Shown here piece after piece: positions 22,620 through 30,960 of a stretch of 44,650 nucleotides of DNA. Every line of letters begins with the position of its first letter. Position 1 is the stretch's first letter. The notes under the pieces are model-generated. The model was not told the DNA's origin and ran no database searches. It saw only the letters and a program-made list of their open reading frames with translations. The DNA comes from Tychonema bourrellyi FEM_GT703 (GTDB lineage Bacteria; Cyanobacteriota; Cyanobacteriia; Cyanobacteriales; Microcoleaceae). The stretch is from assembly GCF_002412335.2 (NCBI RefSeq), contig NZ_NXIB02000010.1:1-44650 (forward strand), given 5' to 3'. The translations under genes and the position numbers were made by a program.

Positions 22620-24971
22620 ATGTCTAAAATAACTCGCCGACAACTGCTAATTTTCTTCGGTAGCAGTGCAGCTACAACTGTGCTTGCGCCTCAACTAACT
22701 GAAACACTATTCGGCCTCAATTCCACTTCGGCCGAAGCTGCGTTTAGTCCGATATCTTTCACTCCGTTAAGACTTCCTCACCCACTGCCAGTTTATCAAG
22801 AATTGTCTAGCTTTATGCCGACGGGCCTAAACGGACAAGGAACTGTGATGGCGGCTTCGCAGGATACTAAATTAACCAGCTACAGCGTTGTTGACGATGT
22901 AGTTGTACCACCGGAATACGAACGCTATGTGATTCTCCGCTGGGGCGATCGCGTTTTCCCCGATCTATCCGACTATTTCGGCTACAACAACGACTACACA
23001 GGCTTCGTAGGCCTTCGCGGCAGCAATGACGACGGCTATCTCTGGGTCAACCACGAGTATGTATCCTTCCCAATGTCAAAACAGGCACCGGAAACGCCGA
23101 CAGATTTGGCATCATTTCCCGCAACCGATCGCGCCGTCATCGGTCTAGACTTATCTGTAAAAAATCGCGCGACCCTCGGCGAATTTTTGTACAACATGGG
23201 TGGTTCGATCGTCCGCATCACCAAACAAGCCAACGGTCGATTTGGCGCGATCGCCCGCGACCCCCTCAACCGACGCATCCACGGACTTTCCGGCCTCGGA
23301 ATCAACAGCCAGCGTTCTGACAAATACAAAGAAGTCACATCCTGGGGAACCAGACAAGGCGACGACAAATATCTGACAGGTACCGGCCCGGCAGCCACCC
23401 AAGTCTTCGCCCAAGTTAACAGCGACGGGCTGGGAAACCAGATCATAGGTACTGCCTACAACTGTTCCGGCGGCACAACCCCCTGGGGCACAATCCTCTC
23501 CGCCGAAGAAAACTTCCAAGGTAGCGAACTATTCTTCGTCGGAGTTCAGGAAAACATCAAACCCAACGGTAGCCAAACCAGCTACGCCAAGGGCACTACA
23601 GGTGAAGAATTCGGCTTAGTCGGCGAAAAATACGGCTGGATGGTAGAAGTCGATCTCCAAGATCCGAATTTCCGCCCCCGCAAACACACTGCTTTAGGTC
23701 GTTTCCGCCACGAAAACGTCGCGATGCGCGCCGAAGCAGGCCGCAAGTTAGTAGTGTACATGGGTGACGATCGCAGAGGCGGACACACCTGGAAATTTGT
23801 CAGCAACGGTACTGTCACCAATCCCGCAGATAAAAACAATAGCCGCTTGTTTGAAGACGGCACTTTGTACGTTGCCCAATTCAATCGTAACGGTGCGGGA
23901 AGATGGCTACCACTGGCATTAAATAGCCCAACAAATCCAGTCAGTCCCAAAAAAATGGGCGAAGCCGAATTAGCAAGTTTTGGCAAAGCTCAAAGAGATG
24001 CCAATACTCGCTTACCAAAACGTGCCGGAATTGCCGGTCAAACCGAGGACGGCGGTTCTTTTGTAGTAGATACAACTAATGAAGCAACAGCACTTCCTGG
24101 CTACAGAAATAAAACTCTTGCTAGTTTCTATACCAGCCAAGGTGCGGTTTTAGTTGATGCCTTTTTAGCTGCTAATTTGATTGGTGGCACTCCGACGGCA
24201 CGCCCTGAAGATTTGGAAATTCATCCTACAACTAAGGAAGTTTTCATTGCTTATACTGACGGCGCACCGGGAAGCGACGGCTATCCAGATTCTCGCATTT
24301 TTAATGTTGCGAAATACACTGCCGCCCTCAACAGCGGTCAGCAGTCGGGAGGAATTTACAAGATAATTGAAGATAGTTCCGACGGTGCGGGTTTGACATT
24401 CCGCTGGCAGCGTTTTGTTCAAGGTGGAGAAGCGGGTTCAGTCTCTGGGGCGGGATTTGCTAGTGTAGACAATTTGGCTTTTGACACTCAAGGTAATATT
24501 TGGGGTGTCACTGATATGTCTACTAGCACGCACAATGGTTTTGATGTTGGTTCTGCGGCAAAACAAGCTGCGATCGACCACAAAAAGACTGGTAATACAT
24601 CAGAATTTACTGGTGTTTTCGGCAACAATTGGCTGTTTTACATTCCAACGAACGGCCCGAATGCCGGAAGTGTAATTCCCTTTGCTTACGGGCCGAATCG
24701 GTGCGAAATAACTGGACCAACTTTTATCGGAGATACGTTGGTAGTTGCGGTGCAGCATCCAGGGGAAGATTGTCCGATCGATGATGGTACTGTACTCAGC
24801 CGCCAAATTGAAATGTTGGATTTGAACGGTGCTCTTTTCAATCAGACTCGCACTGTTTCTCGCGGCAGTTTGTGGCCAAGTAATATCTCGAATGATTCGC
24901 GTCGTTCCCCCATGCCTTCGGTGATTGGAATTCGTCGCGTGCGATCGACTACAACCGGTCAGTTTGTGTAA
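22620..24971 (+). CDS. phoX: PhoX-family alkaline phosphatase (DUF839)
   Basis: Exported phosphatase that frees phosphate from organic esters; characterised PhoX enzymes use iron and calcium and go through the Tat pathway. The 783 residues begin with a twin-arginine leader (ITRRQLLIFFGSSAATTV, Arg6-Arg7), with cleavage likely after SAEAA. The family body follows: WGDRVFPDLSDYFGYNNDY, YLWVNHEY, ILSAEENFQG, and RPEDLEIHP near residue 528. Length fits large cyanobacterial PhoX. The Pho box upstream supports the assignment and its regulation. No partner gene follows. Confidence 0.9.
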   Translation: MSKITRRQLLIFFGSSAATTVLAPQLTETLFGLNSTSAEAAFSPISFTPLRLPHPLPVYQELSSFMPTGLNGQGTVMAASQDTKLTSYSVVDDVVVPPEYERYVILRWGDRVFPDLSDYFGYNNDYTGFVGLRGSNDDGYLWVNHEYVSFPMSKQAPETPTDLASFPATDRAVIGLDLSVKNRATLGEFLYNMGGSIVRITKQANGRFGAIARDPLNRRIHGLSGLGINSQRSDKYKEVTSWGTRQGDDKYLTGTGPAATQVFAQVNSDGLGNQIIGTAYNCSGGTTPWGTILSAEENFQGSELFFVGVQENIKPNGSQTSYAKGTTGEEFGLVGEKYGWMVEVDLQDPNFRPRKHTALGRFRHENVAMRAEAGRKLVVYMGDDRRGGHTWKFVSNGTVTNPADKNNSRLFEDGTLYVAQFNRNGAGRWLPLALNSPTNPVSPKKMGEAELASFGKAQRDANTRLPKRAGIAGQTEDGGSFVVDTTNEATALPGYRNKTLASFYTSQGAVLVDAFLAANLIGGTPTARPEDLEIHPTTKEVFIAYTDGAPGSDGYPDSRIFNVAKYTAALNSGQQSGGIYKIIEDSSDGAGLTFRWQRFVQGGEAGSVSGAGFASVDNLAFDTQGNIWGVTDMSTSTHNGFDVGSAAKQAAIDHKKTGNTSEFTGVFGNNWLFYIPTNGPNAGSVIPFAYGPNRCEITGPTFIGDTLVVAVQHPGEDCPIDDGTVLSRQIEMLDLNGALFNQTRTVSRGSLWPSNISNDSRRSPMPSVIGIRRVRSTTTGQFV

Positions 24972-24989
24972 ATCTCACATCTTGCACCA

Positions 24990-25050
24990 TTGTCAGCAAC
25001 AGGCTTTCCGGCCTGTTCCACAAAGACTCTATTTTCTTGTGGAACAGGTC
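24990..25050. repeat. Partial copies of the GGAACAGG inverted-repeat core
   Basis: Contains CAACAGGCTTTCCGGCCTGTTCCACA (as two arms) followed by CTTGTGGAACAGG, i.e. the core palindrome of the 72-bp element in the opposite orientation, lacking its TAGACATCTCC ends. It lies between phoX and an intact 72-bp copy and might serve as a phoX terminator. Confidence 0.65.
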
Positions 25051-25058
25051 TGAAATAT

Positions 25059-25130
25059 TAGACATCTCCAATAATCATTGTGGAACAGGCCGGAAAGCCT
25101 GTTCAAGAATGGCTTTTTTGGAGATGTCTA
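25059..25130. repeat. 72-bp inverted-repeat element (MITE-like), copy 2, perfect termini
   Basis: TAGACATCTCCA (25059-25070) is matched exactly by TGGAGATGTCTA (25119-25130), flanked by ATT/TTA. The core GGAACAGGCCGGAAAGCCTGTTC is palindromic and differs from copy 1 at its centre while keeping the pairing, as expected if the fold matters. It marks the left border of the accessory island. Confidence 0.85.
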
Positions 25131-25185
25131 TTAGTCTCAAGCGAGAGGGACGAAAGTTTGTGTAGTAGCGATCGCATCGCTAAGT

Positions 25186-25243
25186 AAATTGTCAAGTTTT
25201 TTTGCGAAACAACTTGACAATTTAGTAAAGTGGTAAGGATAAT
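25186..25243 (+). promoter_or_regulatory. Promoter with palindromic operator for the AbiE operon
   Basis: A perfect 13-bp inverted repeat, AAATTGTCAAGTT (25186-25198) and AACTTGACAATTT (25211-25223). The right arm contains a perfect -35 TTGACA (25214-25219), and GATAAT at 25238-25243 lies 18 bp downstream as -10. The first codon follows at 25275. A dyad over the -35 is what an autorepressing antitoxin such as AbiEi would bind (known for the AbiE family). Confidence 0.75.
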
Positions 25244-25274
25244 GGGATTAAGACCCTGACCTCGGATTTGAGTG

Positions 25275-25991
25275 ATGAAAAGGAGTCAAGTCAACACAGC
25301 AGAGTTAATTCGCAGACAGATTGAGGAACGGCCAGAAGGCTATTGGCGGCACTCTGACTTTTCTAACCTGCCGTCAACTGCGGTCAGCAAGGCACTTTCC
25401 CGAATGGCGGAAAACGGAATTTTGGAGCGAGTCAGCAAAGGACTATACTATCGATCGCGCCCGACTCGATTTGGTCGCAGTCGTCCCTCTCCAAGCGATA
25501 TCCAAAAACTGCTGACAAAACAGAACTTGCATCCGGCTGGACTAAGTGCGGCTAATTTATTGGGGTTTACCACTCAAAACGCAATTCAAGGTGAATTTGC
25601 TACCTCAGCGAACAGTGTCCCCCGCACTATAATTGGTTCTCGCGCCCGACTCCACACTCGCCGACCTGAAACTTGGAATCGCTTAGAAGCGACTGATGCA
25701 GCAATGCTTGATTTTTTAAGGTCTAGGGGTAAGTTGAGCGAGTTGTCTCTGACGGAGACTAAGCAAAGGTTGCTAGACTATTTTCGAGAAGGATCTCGCT
25801 TTGAACGTTTGTTGGCAGTTGCAGATGCGGAACCGCCGCGAGTACGAGCTATGCTGGGTGCGATCGGACAGGAACTCAGAAAGAGTCTTAAAGAGCTAGA
25901 AAAACTCCGAAAAAGCCTAAATCCAGTCTCTCGGTTTGATTTTGGTAACTTCAGCAATCTGAGTTATGCCAAGGAGTGGCAAGCCGAGTGA
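25275..25991 (+). CDS. AbiEi-like antitoxin / transcriptional repressor (DUF6088 type)
   Basis: The 238-residue product has an N-terminal winged helix (residues about 8-60: GYWRHSDFSNLPSTAVSKALSRM, then NGILERVSKGLYYR), the standard AbiEi N-terminus, followed by an all-purpose middle domain (NLLGFTTQNAIQGEFATSAN) and a charged helical C-terminus. It overlaps the AbiEii-like toxin gene by four bases. In type IV AbiE systems the antitoxin represses the operon and counters a nucleotidyltransferase toxin. A GTG at 25272 is an alternative start. It is the first gene of the accessory island. Confidence 0.85.
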   Translation: MKRSQVNTAELIRRQIEERPEGYWRHSDFSNLPSTAVSKALSRMAENGILERVSKGLYYRSRPTRFGRSRPSPSDIQKLLTKQNLHPAGLSAANLLGFTTQNAIQGEFATSANSVPRTIIGSRARLHTRRPETWNRLEATDAAMLDFLRSRGKLSELSLTETKQRLLDYFREGSRFERLLAVADAEPPRVRAMLGAIGQELRKSLKELEKLRKSLNPVSRFDFGNFSNLSYAKEWQAE

Positions 25992-26947
25992 AAATGTTTG
26001 AACATCCTGATTTCCGCGATGCTGTCATCGCAGCTAGGGAACATTTCGATCGCTTTGGACTCACCGAACAATTCATCGAGAAAGATTACTATGTCACCTC
26101 GGCGCTGCGAATTGTGGCGAATCAGTGGCGTACTCAAGTCATTTTTAAAGGTGGAACCAGTCTCTCGAAGGGGTGGAAACTAATAGAACGATTCTCGGAG
26201 GATATCGATCTGTTTTTGAACAAACAGGCATTCGTTCCTCCCCTTGGTGCAAACAGAATTGATCAAGAATTAGCAGCAATCGAAAGTGCTGTGGGAGAGC
26301 ATCCTGCTTTGACGCTAGAACCTGATTCGTCCAAGCGGAAGCGGGGGGTTTTTCGCAATAGCTATTTCAGCTACACTCAGCAATTTTCGGGCAATCAGGC
26401 GATCGCCAATCGTGTATTCTTAGAAATGGGAACTCGCAGCGGCACTTATCCTACGCAGACTGTACAACTGTCTTCCTATGTGGCTGAATTTCTGCGTGAA
26501 ATTGGGCAGAGTCTTGATACTGAAGATGAATTGCCTTTCTCTATGCTATTGCTGGACTTTCGGCGCACCTTTGTTGAGAAGCTGTTTGCAATTCACTCTA
26601 AAGTAGTGAAGATTCAGCAGGATGGGCAATCAATTGGAACCTACGCCAGACATTACTACGACCTGTTTTGTTTAGCTCAAAAGTCCGAAGTGCGCCAAAT
26701 GTTCCAAACTGAGGAATACAGCCAGATTAAAGAGGATTGCGATCGCATTAGCCGCGAACACTTCCCAGATTATCAGCCGCCGTCAGCGATGAAATTCTCA
26801 AACAGTTCGGCTCTCTTCCCAACTGGAGAACTGCGTCAAACTATTGCTAGAGAATACGAACAGCAGTGCGGTAGACTCTGCTATGGAAATTATCCAACAT
26901 GGGAGGAGATTGAAGCTTGTTTTGAAGAACTTCGCGATCTACTTTGA
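25988..26947 (+). CDS. AbiEii/AbiGii-type nucleotidyltransferase toxin
   Basis: The toxin half of an AbiE-like pair. It has the AbiEii nucleotidyltransferase motif FKGGTSLSKGW (Gly55-Gly56-Thr-Ser) followed by FSEDIDLFL with Asp72 and Asp74 as metal ligands, all intact. The start is taken as GTG 25988 in GTGA, coupled to the antitoxin stop, with AAGGAG at about 25969; ATG 25994 and GTG 25976 are alternatives. The 319 residues fit the family. Known relatives act on tRNA ends or other nucleic acids; the target here is unknown. Confidence 0.88.
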   Translation: MKMFEHPDFRDAVIAAREHFDRFGLTEQFIEKDYYVTSALRIVANQWRTQVIFKGGTSLSKGWKLIERFSEDIDLFLNKQAFVPPLGANRIDQELAAIESAVGEHPALTLEPDSSKRKRGVFRNSYFSYTQQFSGNQAIANRVFLEMGTRSGTYPTQTVQLSSYVAEFLREIGQSLDTEDELPFSMLLLDFRRTFVEKLFAIHSKVVKIQQDGQSIGTYARHYYDLFCLAQKSEVRQMFQTEEYSQIKEDCDRISREHFPDYQPPSAMKFSNSSALFPTGELRQTIAREYEQQCGRLCYGNYPTWEEIEACFEELRDLL

Positions 26948-27030
26948 CTGTTGAGCCTGAAGCATAAGGAACCGGAAAGCTACCTGGCTAATTCAATGTT
27001 TATTTATGTAGGTTTAGTTAAGGATTTGTT

Positions 27031-27357
27031 ATGAATATTTTGCTAAAAAACTATTGTGTAATGGTTGAATTTCCTGATGTGAGTGGGGCTGAACATTTAG
27101 AAATGTTGCAACTTAGAGATGAGTTGGCAAAAGTTGAATCTCAACTGAGTGAGGAAGAGAAGGGTTTATTAGCAAATGCCGATCGACGGTTAGTTGAACA
27201 AGCAAGGGAGTTTTATGAGGAGTTGTCGAGATTTGTGGATTTAACCCAGAAGCGCAAATTTGAGGAGATTACACCTCAGCGTTGGTGGTGGTATTTGGAT
27301 GTTTTGGCATTGTTGCCGAATTTGATGAAACAAGAGTTGACAAGCGGTGTTGTTTGA
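27031..27357 (+). CDS. Small helical protein of unknown function
   Basis: 108 residues, almost entirely helical and charged (LRDELAKVESQLSEEEKGLL; ADRRLVEQAREFYEELSRF), with a Trp cluster in PQRWWWYLDVLALLPNLM. No catalytic motif is visible. TAAGGA precedes the ATG at 27031; an ATG at 27061 (MVEFPDVSG) is the other possible start. It converges on the STAND ATPase gene with five bases between the stops. No family recognised. Confidence 0.6.
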   Translation: MNILLKNYCVMVEFPDVSGAEHLEMLQLRDELAKVESQLSEEEKGLLANADRRLVEQAREFYEELSRFVDLTQKRKFEEITPQRWWWYLDVLALLPNLMKQELTSGVV

Positions 27358-27362
27358 AACGT

Positions 27363-28778
27363 TTATTCATTGTCGATGTTTGTTAAGTGCGATAATCGAG
27401 TTTTGATATATTGCTTCATTATAGGTGACAAAGTGTAAAAATTTGCTTGTTGTTCTATCAAGCAGCGCCGCGATAGAGATTGCAGCGCATTTGCCAAATC
27501 TGACACCGGAATTATGTCATTTTCAAGTAATTTTGCCCGATCGACCGGCTGGCTTTCCCTCGCCAACAAGCAGATTACTTGTTTTTCTAGTTCCGATAGG
27601 CGATCGAACTGCTGCTGTAAAACATCTTTCAAATCTTCCGGCAACAATATGGTATCATTTGGTAATAACTCAGTCACGCCTCCTCCCAATTCTTGAATCA
27701 GACTGGCCACGCTTTTTAACCATAGGGGGTTGCCTTGGTAGCGATGAATGAGTGTTTCACTGTTGTCGCTTTCTGCTAACCCATAATCTCTGAGGATTTC
27801 CCGTGCGGCTGCGATGTCTAAACCTTTGAGTTGTAAAGTACGAATGGGAGTATTTTGGTTTTTAACTTGAGTCACTTCTCTGGGTTGTTCCCAACCGATT
27901 AGCAGCAAGCAACTTTGATGGGATAATTTTTCTATTTGTTTGAATAAAGAGCGATATTCTTCGCATTCTGGTTTGTATTTTCCTGCCGATTCGCCACTAC
28001 AGAAAAGGTTGTGAACGTCATCTAAGACTATTAAACAGCGATGATTTTGCAAATATTTAATCAGCGGTAAGCGTTTCTGGTTTGTTGGCGAGGAATCTAG
28101 GTTTTCTGACTTGGAAAAAAGCTGTATTAGGTTAGGTTGAAATTTATCGATGGTGGGGAATTCGTCTAGGGTGCACCAAACTGTGTACTCAAACTCGTCT
28201 TTGATTTGTTGTACGAGTTGCACTGCTAAGCTGGTTTTGCCGATTCCGCTGATGCCGGTGATGGCTATGAGGCGGCAGTTTTGTTGTAGAATCCAGGTTG
28301 TGAGGGTTTGGAGTTCGTGGGTGCGATCGAAGAAAGTGCCTAATTCTGGCATCTCGCTTAAATCTTGATGTGGAGTTTCAGGTTGTTTTGTGTTAGATGT
28401 TTCTTGATTTGGTGGGGGTTGGTTTGGGATGTTTGGCGGGTGTCTAGCTTGTCCACAGGTGTTAAAACTACCACTGATGTGTTGTTCGTTGACGTTTTGT
28501 GCAAAGTTTGAAACATTAGAGACTTGGAACCTCTCCATTGCTGATCGGAAATTTGATTTAGTAACTTTTTCTCCCAATTCTTCTGAGAGTATTTGCCATA
28601 ATTGCGATCCGATTTCCCTGATGCGACTTTCAGAACAGTCAAAGTCTTTGGCTATTTCTTTGTATGTCTCCCGTTGTAGAGTTCCTCGCAGTACCGCCTC
28701 TTGTAAATCGTCAAGATGTTGGCCTGTTTTGGCAAATACTATATCATCAGCGAATTTTAACATTTCTTTAAGATTCAT
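27363..28778 (-). CDS. NB-ARC (STAND) ATPase with N-terminal HTH, no repeat sensor domain
   Basis: The 471 residues begin with a helical HTH-like domain common in cyanobacterial STAND proteins (residues 1-85; TLQRETYKEIAKDFDCSESRIREIG, in two pieces), then a Pro/Asn/Gln-rich linker (about 90-140), an NB-ARC domain with Walker A GISGIGKTS (175-183) and Walker B CLIVLDDV (248-255), and a winged-helix end (VICLLARESQPVDRAKLL). Most STAND proteins continue into WD40, TPR or effector domains; this one stops after the winged helix. It may be a regulator or a truncated sensor. Three 10-bp repeats lie 53 bp upstream. Confidence 0.87.
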   Translation of the reverse strand: MNLKEMLKFADDIVFAKTGQHLDDLQEAVLRGTLQRETYKEIAKDFDCSESRIREIGSQLWQILSEELGEKVTKSNFRSAMERFQVSNVSNFAQNVNEQHISGSFNTCGQARHPPNIPNQPPPNQETSNTKQPETPHQDLSEMPELGTFFDRTHELQTLTTWILQQNCRLIAITGISGIGKTSLAVQLVQQIKDEFEYTVWCTLDEFPTIDKFQPNLIQLFSKSENLDSSPTNQKRLPLIKYLQNHRCLIVLDDVHNLFCSGESAGKYKPECEEYRSLFKQIEKLSHQSCLLLIGWEQPREVTQVKNQNTPIRTLQLKGLDIAAAREILRDYGLAESDNSETLIHRYQGNPLWLKSVASLIQELGGGVTELLPNDTILLPEDLKDVLQQQFDRLSELEKQVICLLARESQPVDRAKLLENDIIPVSDLANALQSLSRRCLIEQQANFYTLSPIMKQYIKTRLSHLTNIDNE

Positions 28779-28830
28779 CTGGTTTGGTAGATGCGAGATT
28801 TTTTGTATTGTAGCTCACATTTGCCAGCAT

Positions 28831-28860
28831 TTTCGTACAATTTCGTATATTTTTGTACAA
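28831..28860. promoter_or_regulatory. Three 10-bp direct repeats upstream of the STAND gene
   Basis: TTTCGTACAA, TTTCGTATAT and TTTTGTACAA lie end to end with a 10-bp period, so equivalent bases fall on one face of the helix. They are 53-82 bp upstream of the STAND start and about 200 bp upstream of the nucleotidyltransferase operon. Possibly an operator for the HTH domain of the STAND protein. The rest of 28861-29060 shows only a TATAAT at 29026-29031, a possible -10 for the next operon. Confidence 0.45.
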
Positions 28861-29060
28861 ATTTAGATTTAAGAGAATGAAAGTGGGGGGAGGTTGGCGG
28901 CAAAATAGGATGTTTTGGGGCTAGACAAATCTTTGATTTGTAAGGATGATGGAAGAAGTCTCAAGCGTCACGGGATTGAACGTTTGCTGTTTGATAGCCT
29001 TTAATAATGTATTAAACTTTTGCGGTATAATTAATAGTTAGCTGGCTTCGGTATCAGGTA

Positions 29061-29792
29061 ATGTTAACTCTCAGGAAAAACTTCCAAATAATGAGCCATG
29101 AGACGATGTGCGAATTTGAACACCTGACAAGCCAAATTATTAATAATTTTGGTTCAGAATTAGTAGCGGTTCTGGGATATGGATCGAGAATCAACAATCG
29201 AAAAGCAGTCGATGCATTTTCCGACTACGATATTACGGTCGTTTTTTCTGACTACCCTAATAATCATTTCCCTGATTTGCCCATATATGCTGATGTAACG
29301 ATGGTCTTTCTTTCAGAGATTGAGCTAACAGGAGTAGAACTCTTTCGATTGGATGGTCACGGGGCATACTACCTATATGTACTAGCGCACGCTGTTGCGT
29401 TGTACGGATCGAACCCCTTTTCTAACTTTGCCGCTCGACTCGATACAGACTCCGTAAATATGAGTTTGCGAGAACAGATAGTAGCTTATTGCTGGAAATT
29501 ACAGAGAATTGTAATACAACCACAGACCAACAGAAAATGGAGGGACATCAGAAAATATTCTTTAAGAATGGCACAGAATTACTACTTTTTAGTTAAGGGA
29601 ATTTGCTGTGAAGTTTTTTGGGATTTGAGTTATGTAGAATGTGTTGCTGAGTTATGCAAAGTTCTAATATTGGAAGATAAATTCGCTAGTTACTTGATTA
29701 AATCTGCACAATATCCTGAGCGACTTGAAATAAAAGAAGTTTTAGAGTATGCCGCTCTATTGAAAGCAAAGGTAGCAATCAAAGATGGATGA
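29061..29792 (+). CDS. Nucleotidyltransferase-fold protein (gene 1 of NTase-NTase-carbamoyltransferase operon)
   Basis: 243 residues. The N-terminal half is a polymerase-beta-type nucleotidyltransferase core: LGYGSRINN (Gly41-Ser42), then FSDYDITVVF (Asp55, Asp57) and YADVTMVF (Asp78 as likely third carboxylate), so the metal site looks complete. The C-terminal half is helical (about 130-235: QIVAYCWKLQRIVIQPQTN; SLRMAQNYYFLVKGI), like the accessory helical domain of aminoglycoside-type transferases. Start: ATG 29061, or ATG 29091 in frame. It overlaps the next gene by eight bases. Substrate unknown. AT-rich, no HIP1 site. Confidence 0.75.
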   Translation: MLTLRKNFQIMSHETMCEFEHLTSQIINNFGSELVAVLGYGSRINNRKAVDAFSDYDITVVFSDYPNNHFPDLPIYADVTMVFLSEIELTGVELFRLDGHGAYYLYVLAHAVALYGSNPFSNFAARLDTDSVNMSLREQIVAYCWKLQRIVIQPQTNRKWRDIRKYSLRMAQNYYFLVKGICCEVFWDLSYVECVAELCKVLILEDKFASYLIKSAQYPERLEIKEVLEYAALLKAKVAIKDG

Positions 29793-30960
29793 ACTATTCC
29801 GAAAGGTGTTTGATAAATGTATCAAGTTTTCTAACGACACTCGCAAGTCTCTTCTTGCCCAAATTGACTCTTTCGACACGTACTTAGCGGGATCGGTATC
29901 TAGGAGTGAAGCACTTCCGATGTCTGATCTTGATGTCGTTTATTTCGGGGATGAAGGTAAACTTGACCTTGTTGAAGTGAAGAATATCGACAGGATAGAT
30001 GATTTATGTATCCCTGATGAAAACAGTGCAGATTTGCTTCTATTGAGAATGTCTCCAGAGGCAGGCTTCTTGGATTCTGTGCCACTTAACAATCATCACC
30101 ATAAATACTATGATAAATTTAGAAGCATTCCCCATCTGGTCAGTAAGTCTTTATGGGAGTACGAATATTCGCGAAGGTTCAACGAAAGGTCAACTGATGG
30201 AGGTATTAATATGAAATATTCAGTGGGCGGATATCGAGATATCCTGATAATTAATTTGCTGGCTCGCTGCCTTCTACCCGATAGAGATGAAGACAACCCG
30301 GAAATTTATCAATCAATAGAAATTTTGAGTGCAGAGCTACAATTATCGAAAGTAAGAAAGAAGCAGGTGCTTAACGCAATTGCACTTATTATGCTCACTA
30401 AGTCGGTAGTTCTGATGGCAGGTCGAACGACTTCTTCAAAAGGACAGACATTGCTTAATATAGGCACTCTCAATGAAACTTTTAGACAGTATTCTTGGCT
30501 CTCTATGATATCACTTAATTCACCGAGTTATCTCAGCAAATATAATTCGGCAAAGCACGTTGTCTCGAAATTCACGCTAGACGCGGCTAATCTCATCAAA
30601 AGGATCTGCAAAGAAAACATTTTGGAATCAGTAAAAATAGCTCTTGAGTGCGCTGTAGGTTCTCGAAATATCAGCGTATTGGATGTGGAGAAAAATAGCG
30701 AACTAAACGTTTTTCCTGTTTTTGCTTGTCTGATCCACAATCCATCAATCAACAGCGCAGAATTAGAAAGGTTACGAGAGATAGCCTCTGATGATCCAGG
30801 GCATTACTACACAAACCGATTGTTGGCGAAGTCGCAAAATGCATCATACCATCTTCTCTGTAGCCTGAAAAGCAATGCACGATTCGCTTTGGATCGTAGA
30901 ACTGATATGCGTTACAAAAGTCTGGTCGCAAATAGATTGGAGCGTCAGTATGGCAATTGA
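29785..30960 (+). CDS. Second nucleotidyltransferase-fold protein (gene 2 of the operon)
   Basis: 391 residues. Near the N-terminus it has LAGSVSRSEALPMSDLDVVYFG: Gly36-Ser37 and Asp48/Asp50 in the GS...SDLD pattern of the GlnD/DUF294-like nucleotidyltransferases. The remaining 300 residues are mostly helical (GYRDILIINLLARCLLPD; AELQLSKVRKKQVLNAIALI) with no ACT or HD domain recognised, so it is not GlnD. It begins within gene 1 and ends within gene 3, so all three proteins are translationally coupled. It might nucleotidylate a protein, RNA or small molecule; none is shown. Confidence 0.72.
   Translation: MDELFRKVFDKCIKFSNDTRKSLLAQIDSFDTYLAGSVSRSEALPMSDLDVVYFGDEGKLDLVEVKNIDRIDDLCIPDENSADLLLLRMSPEAGFLDSVPLNNHHHKYYDKFRSIPHLVSKSLWEYEYSRRFNERSTDGGINMKYSVGGYRDILIINLLARCLLPDRDEDNPEIYQSIEILSAELQLSKVRKKQVLNAIALIMLTKSVVLMAGRTTSSKGQTLLNIGTLNETFRQYSWLSMISLNSPSYLSKYNSAKHVVSKFTLDAANLIKRICKENILESVKIALECAVGSRNISVLDVEKNSELNVFPVFACLIHNPSINSAELERLREIASDDPGHYYTNRLLAKSQNASYHLLCSLKSNARFALDRRTDMRYKSLVANRLERQYGN

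Noticed and set aside
30875-30949. Longer start for the carbamoyltransferase
   Set aside because: The extension lies in the NTase gene and lacks family similarity; ATG 30950 with GGAG is the better start.
29061-30960. Calling the two nucleotidyltransferases aminoglycoside resistance genes or glnD
   Set aside because: Only the catalytic core is shared; no ACT or HD domains for GlnD and no resistance-specific motifs are visible.
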